From: DATAES01 sp036493595
Lineage (GTDB): Bacteria; Actinomycetota; Acidimicrobiia; Acidimicrobiales; JACDCH01
Direction of reading: 5' to 3'
Assembly (NCBI GenBank): GCA_036493595.1
Contig: DASXPN010000073.1
Span: forward strand, 62,001-126,000
DNA: 64,000 nucleotides
How positions within the stretch are numbered: position 1 is the stretch's first letter; every line of letters begins with the position of its first letter. The translations under genes and the position numbers were made by a program. The notes under the pieces were generated by a model. That model was not told the origin of the DNA. It was given only the letters and a program-made list of their open reading frames with translations, and did no database searches. Shown here in pieces: positions 17,909 to 25,136 of this stretch.

Positions 17909-18733
17909 GTGACCGCGCCATTGCTCACTGACGGGATGCGTCATCGGATCGCAGCCGTTCCGGACGCATTCCACATCAGGCGGCTCGAGCTGCTGCGTGA
18001 CCTGCCCGGCAATCGATGCGGAGTCGAGATCCGCCGGTTCAGTGACACGGTGTTCGCGACGGTGGCGGCCGCGTTGCCCGAGGTCGGCTGGATGCAACAC
18101 GTTGGTGGGCTCGCCCCGGGCGATGAGGCTCTCGTCCCCAAGATCGCGGCCTGGTACCACGGGTTGGGCCTGCGCCCCCGTTTCGAGATCGCACCCGCGC
18201 CCGACTCCGAGCCGTTGGCGGCGGCACTGACCGATGCACGCGCGAGGCAGACGGGTTTCCTCGACACGTTGTGGGCGCGGACCGCGCCGCCGACCGGCGA
18301 GGCGCCGAACGGCGTCGACGTGCGAGTTGTCACGCCGCGGTCAGAGGAGGCCGCGCTCTTCGCGCGCGTCCATCTCGGTGGTCACGAGGTGTCTGATGAC
18401 GGGTTCACCGAGCACTGGGCCGCGATCGGGCTGTGGCCCTCCGAGCCCGAGTGGTGGTGTTACCTGGCGTCGGTCGCCGGCGAGAGCGTGGGCTCTGCCG
18501 CGCTGGCGGTCGACGATGGCATCGGCTACTTCGCCAACGCGTCGACGTTGCCATCCGGACGGCGGCGGGGATGCCAGCAGGCTCTGATCCATCGCCGTCT
18601 GCACGACGCAGCCGCGGCCGGGTGTGAGCTCACCGTCTCATTGGCGACGCCGGGCACTTCGAGCCATCGCAACCTCGAACGAGCAGGTCTCGTGGTGGCG
18701 TGCACGAACGTGTTCTGGACGGTGGTGGATTGA
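17909..18733 (+). CDS. GNAT family N-acetyltransferase
   Basis: 274 residues. The C-terminal half holds the acetyl-CoA-binding motif TLPSGRRRGCQQALIHRRL (near 209-227) preceded by strand-forming GYFANASTL and followed by CELTVSLATPGTSSHRNLERAGL, the standard GNAT motif A/B arrangement. The N-terminal half resembles a degenerate GNAT repeat. The substrate is unknown. The GTG start lies 6 bases after disA, so it is likely co-transcribed with radA-disA. Its stop overlaps the possible TTG start of the next gene. Confidence 0.8.
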   Translation: MTAPLLTDGMRHRIAAVPDAFHIRRLELLRDLPGNRCGVEIRRFSDTVFATVAAALPEVGWMQHVGGLAPGDEALVPKIAAWYHGLGLRPRFEIAPAPDSEPLAAALTDARARQTGFLDTLWARTAPPTGEAPNGVDVRVVTPRSEEAALFARVHLGGHEVSDDGFTEHWAAIGLWPSEPEWWCYLASVAGESVGSAALAVDDGIGYFANASTLPSGRRRGCQQALIHRRLHDAAAAGCELTVSLATPGTSSHRNLERAGLVVACTNVFWTVVD

Positions 18734-19302
18734 GGCCGAGACCTCCGCGGCCTCAACGCCTCGTGTTCGGTGAGATCGCCGTGGAGTACGAGCGGCTTCG
18801 TCCGTCGTACCCGCCCGAACTCATCGACCGCCTCATGGCGATCACCGGCGTCGAGGCCGGCGACCACGCGCTCGAGATCGGTCCACCGAAGGCAGCCGAC
18901 GCGCTGAAGCCGGGCGGTTGGATCGCGATGATCTGGAACCGTCCCGATCTCGACGGCTGTGCGTGGCACGACGATCTGCAGCCGATCTACAAGCGCATCA
19001 CCCCGGGGATGGAGCACGGGGTGCGGCGTTGGTTCTCCAACTCTGTCCCATGGTCGGTCGAGCAACTCGAGCGCGGCGGGCGGTTCGGTCCGCCGGTGCA
19101 GCACGTGGCGCCGTGGACGGCCACGTACACCACGGACGGGTACATGGCCGTGCTCAACACCCACTCGGACAAGCGCATGCTGCCCGACGACCAGAGAGCT
19201 GCCTTGTTCGACGGCATCCGTGCGTCGCTCGACGCGGGCGGCGGCGTCATCGAGCATCCGTACGTCGCGGAGTTGGTGGCCGCGCCGGTGCTCGACCGTT
19301 AG
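18730..19302 (+). CDS. class I SAM methyltransferase lacking the SAM-binding core
   Basis: 190 residues from a TTG overlapping the previous stop (GTG 18763 is an alternative). The start (VFGEIAVEYERLRPSYPPELIDRL) and the later AADALKPGGWIAMIWN are typical of ubiE/Methyltransf_11-type enzymes. However, the segment that should follow HALEIG, with the glycine-rich SAM loop and about 60-70 further residues, is missing: HALEIG runs directly into PPKAADALKPGG. The frame is intact, so this looks like an in-frame deletion and the protein is unlikely to bind SAM. It may be a decaying gene. Confidence 0.6.
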   Translation: MRPRPPRPQRLVFGEIAVEYERLRPSYPPELIDRLMAITGVEAGDHALEIGPPKAADALKPGGWIAMIWNRPDLDGCAWHDDLQPIYKRITPGMEHGVRRWFSNSVPWSVEQLERGGRFGPPVQHVAPWTATYTTDGYMAVLNTHSDKRMLPDDQRAALFDGIRASLDAGGGVIEHPYVAELVAAPVLDR

Positions 19303-19311
19303 AACATCGAG

Positions 19312-19974
19312 ATGCGCACCACGCTCGACAACGGAACACCGATCGAAGTCGCTCGGCCTGGCGGTAGCCGCGCTGCCAGCCGCGGCCTGGTCGTCATCCC
19401 CGACATCGGCGGTCTGCGCCCGCTCTTCGACGATCTCGTGGCCCGACTGGCGGACGAGAACGGTTGGGCCGTAGTGGCGGTGGAGCCGTTCCCCGGACGT
19501 GAGCAGATGACGCTCGAGGAACGCATGGCCGCGATGCCGACACTCGACGACAGCCTGCAGTTGGCTGACATCGTCGTCGCCGGAGACGTCCTCGGGATCG
19601 AACCGGTCGGCGTGATCGGGTTCTGTATGGGCGGGATGTACACGATGAAGGCCGCATCCACCGGAAGGTTCGATCGCGCCGCCGCCTTCTACGGAATGAT
19701 CCGCGTGCCCGAGGCATGGCACGGGTCAGGGCAGCACGACGCGCTCGACTTGTTGCAGTCGGCGCCCGAGACGACGCAACGGGTGCTGGCCGTCATCGGC
19801 ACCGCCGACCCCTACACGCCGGCGAACGAAGTCGATGAGCTCGAGGCGGCCGGCGCGACCGTGGTGAGGTACCAGGATGCGGAGCACGGCTTCGTGCACG
19901 ATGCGTCGCGTCCGGCGCACCGCGCCGATGACGCGGCCGATGCGTGGCGGCGCGTGATCGACTGGTTGACGTGA
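19312..19974 (+). CDS. dienelactone hydrolase family protein
   Basis: 220 residues of alpha/beta-hydrolase fold with the dienelactone hydrolase triad: nucleophile Cys105 in GFCMGG, Asp166 in GTADPYTP and His192 in AEHGFVHD. A cysteine nucleophile separates this family from serine hydrolases. The substrate is unknown; many family members are broad carboxymethylenebutenolidase-like enzymes. It starts 9 bases after the truncated methyltransferase gene and is convergent with the crp-like gene, 19 bases from its end. Confidence 0.88.
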   Translation: MRTTLDNGTPIEVARPGGSRAASRGLVVIPDIGGLRPLFDDLVARLADENGWAVVAVEPFPGREQMTLEERMAAMPTLDDSLQLADIVVAGDVLGIEPVGVIGFCMGGMYTMKAASTGRFDRAAAFYGMIRVPEAWHGSGQHDALDLLQSAPETTQRVLAVIGTADPYTPANEVDELEAAGATVVRYQDAEHGFVHDASRPAHRADDAADAWRRVIDWLT

Positions 19975-19993
19975 GGCGCGAGCGACCGGCGAG

Positions 19994-20653
19994 CTACCGC
20001 GCCCGCAACGAAAGCTGCGGGCGGTTGGTGATGCGGTAGCGGCGCTCCGACTGTTCGATCCAGCCCAGCCGCACGAACGCGGCAATGGCCTTGTTCACCC
20101 GCTCACGCGACGCGCCGACCATGGCGGCGAGCTCCTCCTGCGTCACCGGCAGCACGAATTCGTCCTCGTCGCCCGCCACTTCGAGCAGCCGCTTGGCGGT
20201 GCGTCCGGTGACGTCGAGGAAGACGGAGTCGGCCAGTGCCGCGTCCATGGCGCGGATCCGCCCGGAGAGCATGGCGACGACGCTCCATAGCAACGTCGGC
20301 CGTCCCTCGTACACCGCCTGTATCGGCGCGTACGGGATCGAGATCACTTCCGACGGCTCCAGCGCACGGGCCGCCGTCGAACGCCCGAGGCCGTCGAACA
20401 GCGGCATCTCGCCGAACACGTCGCCCGCCTCCATCAACGCGACGACCGACTCGCGGCCGTCGCTCGACTTGTTGGCCAGCGCGATGCGCCCGGACACCAC
20501 GACGAACAACTGGTCGGGCTCGTCGCCTTCTGAGAACAGCACATCGCCCCGGCGCAGCTCCCGCTGCTCCGCGGCATTGGAAATGCTCGCCAGCTCGTCC
20601 GGCTCGAGCTCTGAGAAGAGATCGACGCGCGTCAGTCGATCGGCGTCGGTCAT
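19994..20653 (-). CDS. Crp/Fnr family transcriptional regulator
   Basis: 219 residues. A cyclic-nucleotide-binding beta-barrel (about 20-120; key segment GDVFGEMPLFDGLGRSTAARA containing the phosphate-binding-type GE...R-T/S pattern) is followed by a dimer helix and a winged helix-turn-helix (TQEELAAMVGASRERVNKAIAAF). The GE and RS features suggest cAMP binding is possible. A longer frame starts at 20749, but the ATG at 20653 begins the conserved MTDADRL... region and has TACATT 7 nt upstream. It is divergent from carD, with only about 110 bases between starts. Confidence 0.88.
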   Translation of the reverse strand: MTDADRLTRVDLFSELEPDELASISNAAEQRELRRGDVLFSEGDEPDQLFVVVSGRIALANKSSDGRESVVALMEAGDVFGEMPLFDGLGRSTAARALEPSEVISIPYAPIQAVYEGRPTLLWSVVAMLSGRIRAMDAALADSVFLDVTGRTAKRLLEVAGDEDEFVLPVTQEELAAMVGASRERVNKAIAAFVRLGWIEQSERRYRITNRPQLSLRAR

Positions 20654-20660
20654 CCCCGCG

Positions 20661-20666
20661 AATGTA
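20661..20666 (-). promoter_or_regulatory. -10 box, leaderless (crp-like gene)
   Basis: TACATT on the minus strand, 7 nt before the ATG at 20653, part of the recurrent leaderless pattern. Confidence 0.45.
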
Positions 20667-20699
20667 GATGCCGGTAGGTCCCGGTGCCGCGACATCGAG

Positions 20700-20728
20700 T
20701 TGTACGGTCCGCGGGCCGTACCTACCCT
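20700..20728 (+). promoter_or_regulatory. carD promoter with embedded palindrome
   Basis: TTGTAC (20700-20705), a 17-base spacer and TACCCT (20723-20728) form a good housekeeping-type promoter. The spacer region is occupied by the near-perfect 20-bp palindrome GTACGGTCCGCGGGCCGTAC (20702-20721, one mismatched pair), positioned where a bound dimer would block RNA polymerase. The start of carD is about 39 nt downstream of the -10. Confidence 0.6.
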
Positions 20729-20766
20729 GTGGAGGAGCCCTCCGCCCATCGCCTCCCGGGAGCAAG

Positions 20767-21252
20767 ATGACGACGTTCGACGTCGGCGACAAGGTCGTGT
20801 ACCCGCACCACGGTGCCGCAGTCATCGAGAAGCGAGAGAAGCGCGAGTCACCTTCGGGCGAGGAGCGTGAATACCTCGTCCTCCGGCTCGCATACGGCGA
20901 CCTGACGTTGATGGTTCCGGCCGACAACACCGAGTCGGTCGGCCTTCGAGAGGTCATCAACAACGAAGAGGTCGAGGAGGTCTTCGCCGTCCTTCGCAAG
21001 AAGGAAGCGCGCATGCCGACGAACTGGTCGCGGCGGTTCAAGAACCACGTCGAGAAGCTGAAGTCAGGCGACGTCTATCAAGTCGCCGAGGTCGTCCGGA
21101 ACCTCTCGCTGCGCGAGAACGAGAAAGGGCTGTCGGCCGGCGAGAAGCGCATGCTGGCGAAGGCGCGACAGATCCTCGTGTCCGAGCTGACGTTCGCCAT
21201 CAACGTGAACGAGGCCGAAGCCGAGAAGCGACTCGACGAGTGCCTCACGTGA
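20767..21252 (+). CDS. carD: CarD family transcriptional regulator
   Basis: Binds the RNA polymerase beta subunit and stabilises open complexes at rRNA and other promoters. The 161 residues begin MTTFDVGDKVVYPHHGAAVI, the RNA-polymerase-interaction (Tudor-like) domain, followed by a helical DNA-binding domain containing the conserved MPTNWSRRFKNHVEKLKSGD segment and a RMLAKARQIL helix. The ATG at 20767 follows GGGAGC with good spacing; an upstream ATG at 20668 would put the promoter inside the gene and is rejected. It is coupled to ispD, as in mycobacteria. Confidence 0.95.
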   Translation: MTTFDVGDKVVYPHHGAAVIEKREKRESPSGEEREYLVLRLAYGDLTLMVPADNTESVGLREVINNEEVEEVFAVLRKKEARMPTNWSRRFKNHVEKLKSGDVYQVAEVVRNLSLRENEKGLSAGEKRMLAKARQILVSELTFAINVNEAEAEKRLDECLT

Positions 21253-21274
21253 ACCGCACCGTCGCGAGGCCGCA

Positions 21275-21892
21275 CTGATCGTCTGGACCATCGTCGTCGC
21301 CGCGGGAGCCGGCGAGCGATTCGGTCAACGCAAGCAGTACGAACGGCTCGGCGCGCAACGTGTGCTCGATTGGTCGCTCGTCACCGCGTCCGAGATGAGC
21401 GCGGGCGTTGTCGCGGTGGTTCCGTCCGACGTGGCGCACGAACCCGAACCGCTGGCCAACGCGACTGTCCCTGGTGGCGTGACTCGCTCGGCGTCGGTGC
21501 GCGCCGGGCTCGCCGCGCTGCCGCCGGATGTGACGCACACGCTCGTGCATGACGCGGCGCGGCCCGTGCCACTGTTGGACGTGTGGCAGCGCGTCCTCGA
21601 GGCGCTGGCCAGTGGCGCCGAGGTCGTCGTGCCCGTCGTCGCCGTCACCGACACCTTGCGCGAGCGGGAGGGACCAACCGTTGATCGCTCGCGGTTCGTC
21701 GCGGTTCAGACTCCGCAAGCGTTCCGGGTCGACGTGTTGCGACGCGCACACGCATCCGATTCCGACGCCACCGACGATGCCACACTGGCCGAGCGCGTAG
21801 GCGCGAAGGTGAGCACGGTGGACGGCGACCCCCGCAACATCAAGATCACCGAGCCATGGCACTTGGCGCTGGCGGAATTGCTGCTCCCATGA
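21275..21892 (+). CDS. ispD: 2-C-methyl-D-erythritol 4-phosphate cytidylyltransferase, unusual start
   Basis: Third step of the MEP isoprenoid pathway (CDP-methylerythritol formation). Motifs are complete: nucleotide-binding AAGAGERFG then KQY near the start, HDAARP, TPQAFR, DDATLAE and NIKITEPWHLALAE. No ATG, GTG or TTG exists in frame before 21362, which lies inside the gene. CTG at 21275, 5 nt after GAGG (21266-21269), would give a 205-residue protein. Alternatively the GTG at 21249, which overlaps the carD stop (GTGA), is the true start; that frame ends at 21276-21278 and would need one extra base near 21270 to join. The 3' end overlaps ispF (ATGA). Confidence 0.88.
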   Translation: MIVWTIVVAAGAGERFGQRKQYERLGAQRVLDWSLVTASEMSAGVVAVVPSDVAHEPEPLANATVPGGVTRSASVRAGLAALPPDVTHTLVHDAARPVPLLDVWQRVLEALASGAEVVVPVVAVTDTLREREGPTVDRSRFVAVQTPQAFRVDVLRRAHASDSDATDDATLAERVGAKVSTVDGDPRNIKITEPWHLALAELLLP

Positions 21893-22365
21893 CACGAGTC
21901 GGCCTCGGAATCGACGTGCATCCGTTCGCCTCCGACGGCGACGCCCGCGTGCTCGTGCTCGGCGGTGTGGTGTTCGAGGGTGTGCGAGGGCTGCGCGGGC
22001 ACAGTGACGCCGACGTGGTTGCGCACGCATGTGCAGATGCGTTGCTCGGTGCCGCGGCACTCGGCGACATCGGTGAGCACTTTCCCGACACCGATGAACG
22101 ATGGCGCGGCGCGGACAGCATCTCGTTGCTCGGTGAGGTGGCGAACATGGTGCGGCGCGCCGGTTACGAGCCGGTCAACGTCGATTGCTCGGTTGTGTGC
22201 GAATCGCCGAAGTTGGCGCCACACCGCGACGCGATGTGCGAGCGGCTGTCAGCGGCCGTCGGCGCGGATGTGACGGTGAAGGCGACGCGGCCCGAGACGT
22301 TGGGCGCACTCGGGCGAGAGGAGGGGATCGCGTGCCTCGCGGTGGCGCTCGTCGACCGCCGGTAA
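21889..22365 (+). CDS. ispF: 2-C-methyl-D-erythritol 2,4-cyclodiphosphate synthase
   Basis: MEP-pathway cyclase acting two steps after IspD. 158 residues with the metal-binding GIDVHPF near the N-terminus (Asp8 and His10), the third ligand in RGHSDADVVAHA, GDIGEHFPDTD and the C-terminal KATRPETLGALGREEGI. Length and motifs are standard. Its ATG overlaps the ispD stop by 4 bases. It overlaps the rlmB start by 34 bases; cysS, which often lies between ispF and rlmB, is absent here. Confidence 0.95.
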   Translation: MTRVGLGIDVHPFASDGDARVLVLGGVVFEGVRGLRGHSDADVVAHACADALLGAAALGDIGEHFPDTDERWRGADSISLLGEVANMVRRAGYEPVNVDCSVVCESPKLAPHRDAMCERLSAAVGADVTVKATRPETLGALGREEGIACLAVALVDRR

Positions 22366-23195
22366 GGCGAGCGGCTCCCTCTGGGTCGAGGAAGCCGGGC
22401 GGCGCGACCTCGAAGAAGCCGGGCGGCGACGAGCGACGCGGTCTCGGTGGCGATCAGGTCGAAGGACGCCAGGCCGTGCGCGAGTTGTTGCTCGCCGGTC
22501 GACGTCGCGTCCGAGAGGTGTGGATCGTGTCCGGCGATCGAGCCGAGCGCGGGCCGCTGCGCGATCTCGTCGACCTCGCAGAGGAGCTCCGGGTCACGGT
22601 CAAGTTCGTGTCGCAGGGCAAGCTCGACGCCGCGGCTCGCAGCGAAGCACCACAAGGTGTCCTGGCGCGGTGCGCGCCGTTGCCGGAGACCGACCTCGAC
22701 GACCTCACAAGGGTGGTCGAGGGCGAGCCGCCGTTCCTCATCGCCATCGACGGCGTGACCGACCCCGGCAATTTCGGCGCGCTGCTGCGCGTCGCGGAGT
22801 GCTGCGGGGCCACCGGCGTCGTCGTGCCGCGTCACCGGTCCGTGCACGTCACGCCGACGGTCGCCAAAGCAGCCGCCGGTGCCATCGAGCATCTTCCGAT
22901 CGCGGTCGTCGGCGGCCTGCCCGCCGCGCTCGAGCGATTGTCAAAGCTCGGCGTGTGGACGGTCGGTCTCGACAGCGGCGGCCGCGAACGCATCGATCGT
23001 CTCGAGCTCGCCGATCAGCCGGTGGTGCTCGTGCTCGGTGCCGAAGGCAAGGGCCTGTCGCCGCTGGTCCGGCGTCGATGCGAGGTCGTCGCCGGCATCC
23101 CCCTGCGGGGGCGGCTCGGGTCGCTCAACGTCGCTGCCGCCGGCGCCATCGCCTGCTTCGAGGTGGCCCGGCGCCGGCTCGACGCCCGGGGCTAG
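22332..23195 (+). CDS. rlmB: 23S rRNA (guanosine-2'-O-)-methyltransferase RlmB, SpoU family
   Basis: 287 residues. A basic Gly/Lys/Arg-rich N-terminal tail (with duplicated KPGG units encoded by two GAAGCCGGGCGGCG copies) precedes the substrate-binding domain (about 50-125) and the SPOUT knot domain with motif 1 GVTDPGNFGALLRVAECCGA, motif 2 LVLGAEGKGLSPLVRRRCE and motif 3 IPLRGRLGSLNVAAAGAIA. Those three motifs identify the TrmH/SpoU family; RlmB is the usual member at this location. The GTG at 22332 is inside ispF but is the first start that keeps the full N-domain. Confidence 0.88.
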   Translation: MPRGGARRPPVRRAAPSGSRKPGGATSKKPGGDERRGLGGDQVEGRQAVRELLLAGRRRVREVWIVSGDRAERGPLRDLVDLAEELRVTVKFVSQGKLDAAARSEAPQGVLARCAPLPETDLDDLTRVVEGEPPFLIAIDGVTDPGNFGALLRVAECCGATGVVVPRHRSVHVTPTVAKAAAGAIEHLPIAVVGGLPAALERLSKLGVWTVGLDSGGRERIDRLELADQPVVLVLGAEGKGLSPLVRRRCEVVAGIPLRGRLGSLNVAAAGAIACFEVARRRLDARG

Positions 23196-23464
23196 ATCGT
23201 TTCATCCAACTCCGGGTCGCCGTGGCCCTTCGAGGTGCCACCGCGAACCGACACTCCAGGTCGTAGGGTGGTTTGTCCTGATCCGGTTTTTCCGAGTCTG
23301 GTGGGTTCGGGAGGGTTAGAAACGTTTGTTCGGCAGATTTCTTGCGCGTTTTCGTAGAGTGACGGTTGACACCTAGGCTGTGTCATGGTTCAAAGTGACT
23401 AGTCCATCGTGGCTACTGCCCGTAGCACCCGAACCAATCCGCAGCACGCAGGAGAACCCCCACC
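23196..23464 (+). promoter_or_regulatory. upstream region of sigH-like gene
   Basis: 269 bases without a gene, less GC-rich than the surroundings. TTGACA lies at 23366-23371, but the hexamer 17 nt later (TTCAAA) is a poor -10. TAGGCT at 23374-23379 is a better -10 shape with only TTCGTA as -35. AGGAGAA at 23450-23456 is the ribosome site of the sigma factor. No terminator with a T-run is seen after rlmB. More than one promoter is plausible. Confidence 0.4.
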
Positions 23465-24121
23465 GTGGTCACAGAGCAGCTCACCGAACTCCCCGATGAC
23501 GAACTTGCCGCTCGGTTCCAGCAAGGCGACCGTCTGGCTCTCGAGACCCTCATCGCTCGCTACCGCCGCTTCGCTCGTGCCAAGAGCCGCGGCTACTTCC
23601 TCGTGGGCGGCGACGCCGACGACATCGAGCAGGAAGCGCTCATCGGCCTCTACAAGGCGTCCCGCGATTTCCGGCCCGAGCACCAAGCCAGCTTCCGGGC
23701 GTTCGCCGAGCTGTGCATCACCCGCCAGATCATCACGGCGATCAAGACCGCGACCCGCCAGAAGCATCAGCCGCTCAACCAGTACGTCTCGATCTCCGGC
23801 GCCCGCGGCGGCGACGATCCGGGCGAGCGTTCTGTCGAGGAGCTGCTGCACGCGCACCACGACGGCGATCCCGCCGACACCGTGGTGTCAGGCGAGCGCA
23901 TGGAGACGATCCGGTCGTCGATGGCGCAGATGCTGTCCGGGCTCGAGGTCGACGTGCTCAAGCTCTACGTCGAGGGCAAGTCGTACCAGGAGATCGGCGA
24001 GCAGCTCGGCCGTCACGTGAAGTCGATCGACAACGCTCTGCAGCGCATCAAGCGCAAGCTCGACCAGCACCTGCAGGACAGCGCGGCTGCCGAAGCCAGC
24101 CATCTGCTCGCCATCGGCTGA
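23465..24121 (+). CDS. sigH: SigH-family RNA polymerase sigma factor
   Basis: 218 residues, the same length as Bacillus SigH. Region 2 (RAKSRGYFLVGGDADDIEQE, then ALIGLYKASRDFRP) and the following FRAFAELCITRQIITAIKT and RQKHQPLNQYVS segments match the Firmicute sporulation/transition sigma factor SigH far better than typical actinobacterial ECF factors. Region 4 ends with the helix-turn-helix YQEIGEQLGRHVKSIDNALQRIKRKL. GTG start with AGGAG 8-10 nt upstream. Its place after ispD-ispF-rlmB is also the Bacillus position. No anti-sigma gene is adjacent. Confidence 0.88.
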   Translation: MVTEQLTELPDDELAARFQQGDRLALETLIARYRRFARAKSRGYFLVGGDADDIEQEALIGLYKASRDFRPEHQASFRAFAELCITRQIITAIKTATRQKHQPLNQYVSISGARGGDDPGERSVEELLHAHHDGDPADTVVSGERMETIRSSMAQMLSGLEVDVLKLYVEGKSYQEIGEQLGRHVKSIDNALQRIKRKLDQHLQDSAAAEASHLLAIG

Positions 24122-24150
24122 GCACCAGTCACCTACGCTCGACCGGCTAC

Positions 24151-24224
24151 GCCCGAGTAGCTCAGCCGGTCAGAGCAGGCGCCTTGTAAGCGTCAGGTCG
24201 TCGGTTCGACTCCGACCTCGGGCT
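24151..24224 (+). tRNA. tRNA-Thr (anticodon TGT)
   Basis: A full cloverleaf can be drawn: acceptor GCCCGAG pairs with CTCGGGC (24217-24223), D stem GCTC/GAGC, anticodon stem GGCGC/GCGTC with loop CTTGTAA and anticodon TGT at 24185-24187, and T arm GTCGG-TTCGACT-CCGAC. TGT reads ACA (Thr). The discriminator is T24224, as expected for tRNA-Thr in many bacteria to vary, and CCA is not encoded. Confidence 0.95.
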
Positions 24225-24267
24225 CGGGTGCTTGCTTCGCGTGGGCTCGCGGGGCAGCCTGACAGGA

Positions 24268-24528
24268 ATGGCCCTGACCGACAGAGATCGGGCGATCCTC
24301 GACTTCGAACGCAGCTGGTGGAGCGAACCTGGTCCGAAGGAGCTCGCGATACGAGAGCGCTTCGACCTGTCGAGCACGCGCTACTACGAGATCTTGGCTG
24401 AGCTCCTCGACATGCCCGAAGCGCTCGAGTACGACCAGCTGGTCGTACGCCGGTTGCGCCGGCTGCGGGACCGTCGCCGCCGAGCGCGCTATGAAGGTCG
24501 TCCGGCTCGGCGTGGAGGAACCCCGTAG
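24268..24528 (+). CDS. DUF3263 helix-turn-helix protein
   Basis: 86 residues, starting MALTDRDRAILDFERSWW and continuing through FDLSSTRYYEILAELLDMPEAL, the signature of actinobacterial DUF3263. The last third is strongly basic (VRRLRRLRDRRRRARYEGR), consistent with nucleic-acid binding. It precedes a LytR_C-domain gene with a one-base overlap (TAGTG), the same pair as Rv0430-Rv0431 of M. tuberculosis, where the partner is the envelope protein VirR. The molecular function of DUF3263 is not known. The ATG at 24268 is preferred over an earlier frame extension. Confidence 0.85.
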   Translation: MALTDRDRAILDFERSWWSEPGPKELAIRERFDLSSTRYYEILAELLDMPEALEYDQLVVRRLRRLRDRRRRARYEGRPARRGGTP

Positions 24529-25100
24529 TGGCGTCACGCGGCACCCGTTCGGCTGCCAACAACAACTCGAGTTCAGCCGCGTTGCGCGGCGCACTGTTGA
24601 TCGGCGTCGCGGTCGTCCTCGGCGCCGCGCTGCTGGCGCAAGGATTCAACGACAACGGCGCGCCGGTCAGTACGAGCTCCAACACGTCGACGACGGTCAA
24701 GCGCAGCGGCGCCACCACGACCACGGCGGTACCGCAGCCGCACGATCCCGCGACGGTGAAGGTGCTGGTGCTGAACGGCTCGGGTAAGTCCGGCATCGCG
24801 AAGGCCGGCGCCGATCAGTTGAAGGCGGCCAACTACACGACACTCGATCCCGCCAACGCCACGACGGGCGCGCCGGTCGCCGCCTCGATCGTCTACTTCA
24901 CCGCGGGCTATGACGCCGACGCGCAACAGATCGCGGCGAAGCTCGGGCTCAATCCTTCCGCCGCGCAACCGTTGCCGAATCCACCCCCTCCCGAGGTCGG
25001 CGATCCCAAGGACGCCAACATCGTCGTGCTCATCGGAACCGACGCGCCCGTCGCCGGTGGCGCGGGTGCAGGAACCACGACCACCGTCGCCGCGAACTGA
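24528..25100 (+). CDS. LytR C-terminal domain protein (membrane-anchored)
   Basis: 190 residues: short cytoplasmic N-terminus, one transmembrane helix (about 19-40, LRGALLIGVAVVLGAALLAQG), a Ser/Thr-rich linker (45-70) and a LytR_C domain (about 75-175) beginning TVKVLVLNGSGKSGIAKAGA and containing IVYFTAGYDADAQQIAAKLG. The exported domain probably acts at the envelope. A Pro/Thr-rich tail ends the protein. It is coupled to the DUF3263 gene; the pair is conserved in actinobacteria and is linked to envelope integrity in mycobacteria (VirR). Confidence 0.85.
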   Translation: MASRGTRSAANNNSSSAALRGALLIGVAVVLGAALLAQGFNDNGAPVSTSSNTSTTVKRSGATTTTAVPQPHDPATVKVLVLNGSGKSGIAKAGADQLKAANYTTLDPANATTGAPVAASIVYFTAGYDADAQQIAAKLGLNPSAAQPLPNPPPPEVGDPKDANIVVLIGTDAPVAGGAGAGTTTTVAAN

Positions 25101-25136
25101 GCCTGACCTTGGGCCTGATCGGCTCGCACCGCTGAT

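Noticed and set aside
24170..24796. A 208-residue minus-strand frame covering the tRNA-Thr gene
   Set aside because: It overlaps a tRNA, the DUF3263 gene and part of the LytR_C gene, and shows no domain.
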